A stretch of DNA of 64,000 nt from an uncultured Prevotella sp. (lineage in GTDB: Bacteria; Bacteroidota; Bacteroidia; Bacteroidales; Bacteroidaceae). The notes beneath the pieces were generated by a model. That model saw only the letters and a list, made by a program, of their open reading frames with translations. It did not search any database and was not told the origin of the DNA. Position 1 is the first letter of the stretch. Each line of letters begins with the position of its first letter. The stretch spans positions 28,725 to 92,724 of the forward strand of contig ONAR01000003.1 in NCBI GenBank assembly GCA_900315835.1, written 5' to 3'. The position numbers and the translations under genes are program-made. This document shows positions 63,569 through 64,000 of the stretch, in pieces.

Positions 63569-64000
63569 CCTAACCTAACGTTTTTTATACCTATTGTTTT
63601 TCCTTTGTTTAAGGGCATAATTCATCTATGCCCAAAATAGATTGCAAAATTAAGCATTTTATTTCAAAGCTGTTGCGCTATTTTGAATAGTTTATAGATA
63701 TTAAACATTTAGTAAGAGTTTATGAGCTTGTTAGTTTATAAGTTTATGAGTTGGTTTGTAAGTTAGTTAGTTTATGAGTTAGTTCATTAGTTTAAAGTTA
63801 GTTGGATAGTTGAAGTTATCGATTTAGCGTAGTGTCCGCATTATCAACCGCGAGCGGTTGGTGGTAGCCGCGTGAGGATAATATTCCTTGCGCCTACTTT
63901 ATGTTGTACTAATTTCCGCTACGGCGTAAAAGCTAAAGCCGTCCGCCAATAGCAGTTGTCTGTTATTTGTTACTTCATTCTTTCTGTGTATATTAGTGCA
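63569..64000. other. Upstream region of rpoD, no gene seen
   Basis: 432 bases. It contains the rpoD promoter and leader hairpin, a stretch of degenerate GTTTATGAGTTAGTT words (63718-63800), and a 16-base palindrome CAACCGCGAGCGGTTG (63845-63860). I see no open frame with coding character; the next gene must start beyond the window. Confidence 0.65.
63718..63800. repeat. Degenerate GTTTATGAG repeats
   Basis: GTTTATGAG starts at 63718, 63742 and 63770 (spacing 24 and 28), with AGTTAGTT words between. Unlike the 22-bp arrays, the spacing is irregular. Confidence 0.6.

Noticed and set aside
63569-64000. tRNA or small RNA gene at the right edge
   Set aside because: I could find no T-loop-like GGTTCGAnTCC and acceptor pairing; the palindrome at 63845 is only a short hairpin.

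Overview
The window comes from a chromosome of the phylum Bacteroidota, most likely the family Prevotellaceae. Evidence seen directly: promoters of the type TTTG, 19-21 bp, TAnnTTTG instead of E. coli-type promoters; a short primary sigma factor without region 1.1; a fused LpxC-FabZ; a Bacteroidota-type RpoZ; a DUF4293/DUF4468/Porin_10 gene set; and an HU-like protein next to a 'smalltalk' peptide. Almost everything is chromosomal housekeeping. I see no prophage, integrase, IS transposase, CRISPR array, rRNA or tRNA. The unusual material is in the regulatory and intergenic DNA.

Layout. 1-7 kb: hisH, an MBL-fold hydrolase, a lipoprotein, a family 2 glycosyltransferase, uvrA and type I asparaginase. 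7-11.6 kb: a repeat-bearing gap, then transketolase, a Sel1-like protein and an exported subtilisin, closed by a bidirectional terminator. 11.6-28 kb: a long minus-strand block. Read in its own direction it is phoH-purC-menG-aroE-purM-prfA-small ORF-pyrF (one promoter, overlapping or abutting genes), then lpxD-lpxC/fabZ-lpxA-miaA, then PBP1a-ACT-UPF0210, then rplU-rpmA. It thus combines translation, purine, pyrimidine and lipid A synthesis. 28-30.1 kb: a repeat island around an HU-like protein and an extended smalltalk peptide. 30.1-38 kb: DUF486, fmt, a HAD-like protein, an unknown gene, the zapA cluster with rny, ispE and dnaB.

38-44.5 kb: a branched-chain amino acid operon, leader peptide-leuA-leuC-leuD-leuA/cimA paralogue-leuB. 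It begins with a textbook transcription attenuator: promoter, a 32-residue Ile/Leu/Val-rich leader peptide, an antiterminator arm and a 15-bp terminator. 44.5-52 kb (minus strand): an I9-like exported protein, an HD hydrolase, menA, a Porin_10 protein, a small membrane protein, a DUF4468 protein and uvrB. 52-55 kb: bamD-rpoZ-DUF4293, then a short DnaJ-like protein. 55-60 kb (minus strand): aguA, aguB, lpxK, PNP and thiL. 60-64 kb: a FetAB-like pair with a degenerate ATPase, a phytase-esterase-like protein and rpoD.

The most notable signals are four things. First, the leu attenuator, whose Ile-rich leader fits an operon that could make both leucine and (through citramalate) isoleucine precursors. 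Second, four short tandem arrays of unrelated sequence that all have a period of exactly 22 bp; two of them run across the stop codon of a gene. Third, the inverted-repeat and minisatellite island around the HU/smalltalk pair, one element of which is read in frame into the smalltalk gene. Fourth, several unusual proteins: a FetA-like ATPase lacking key motifs, a cysteine-rich I9-like protein, and a 47-residue ORF inside the prfA-pyrF operon.
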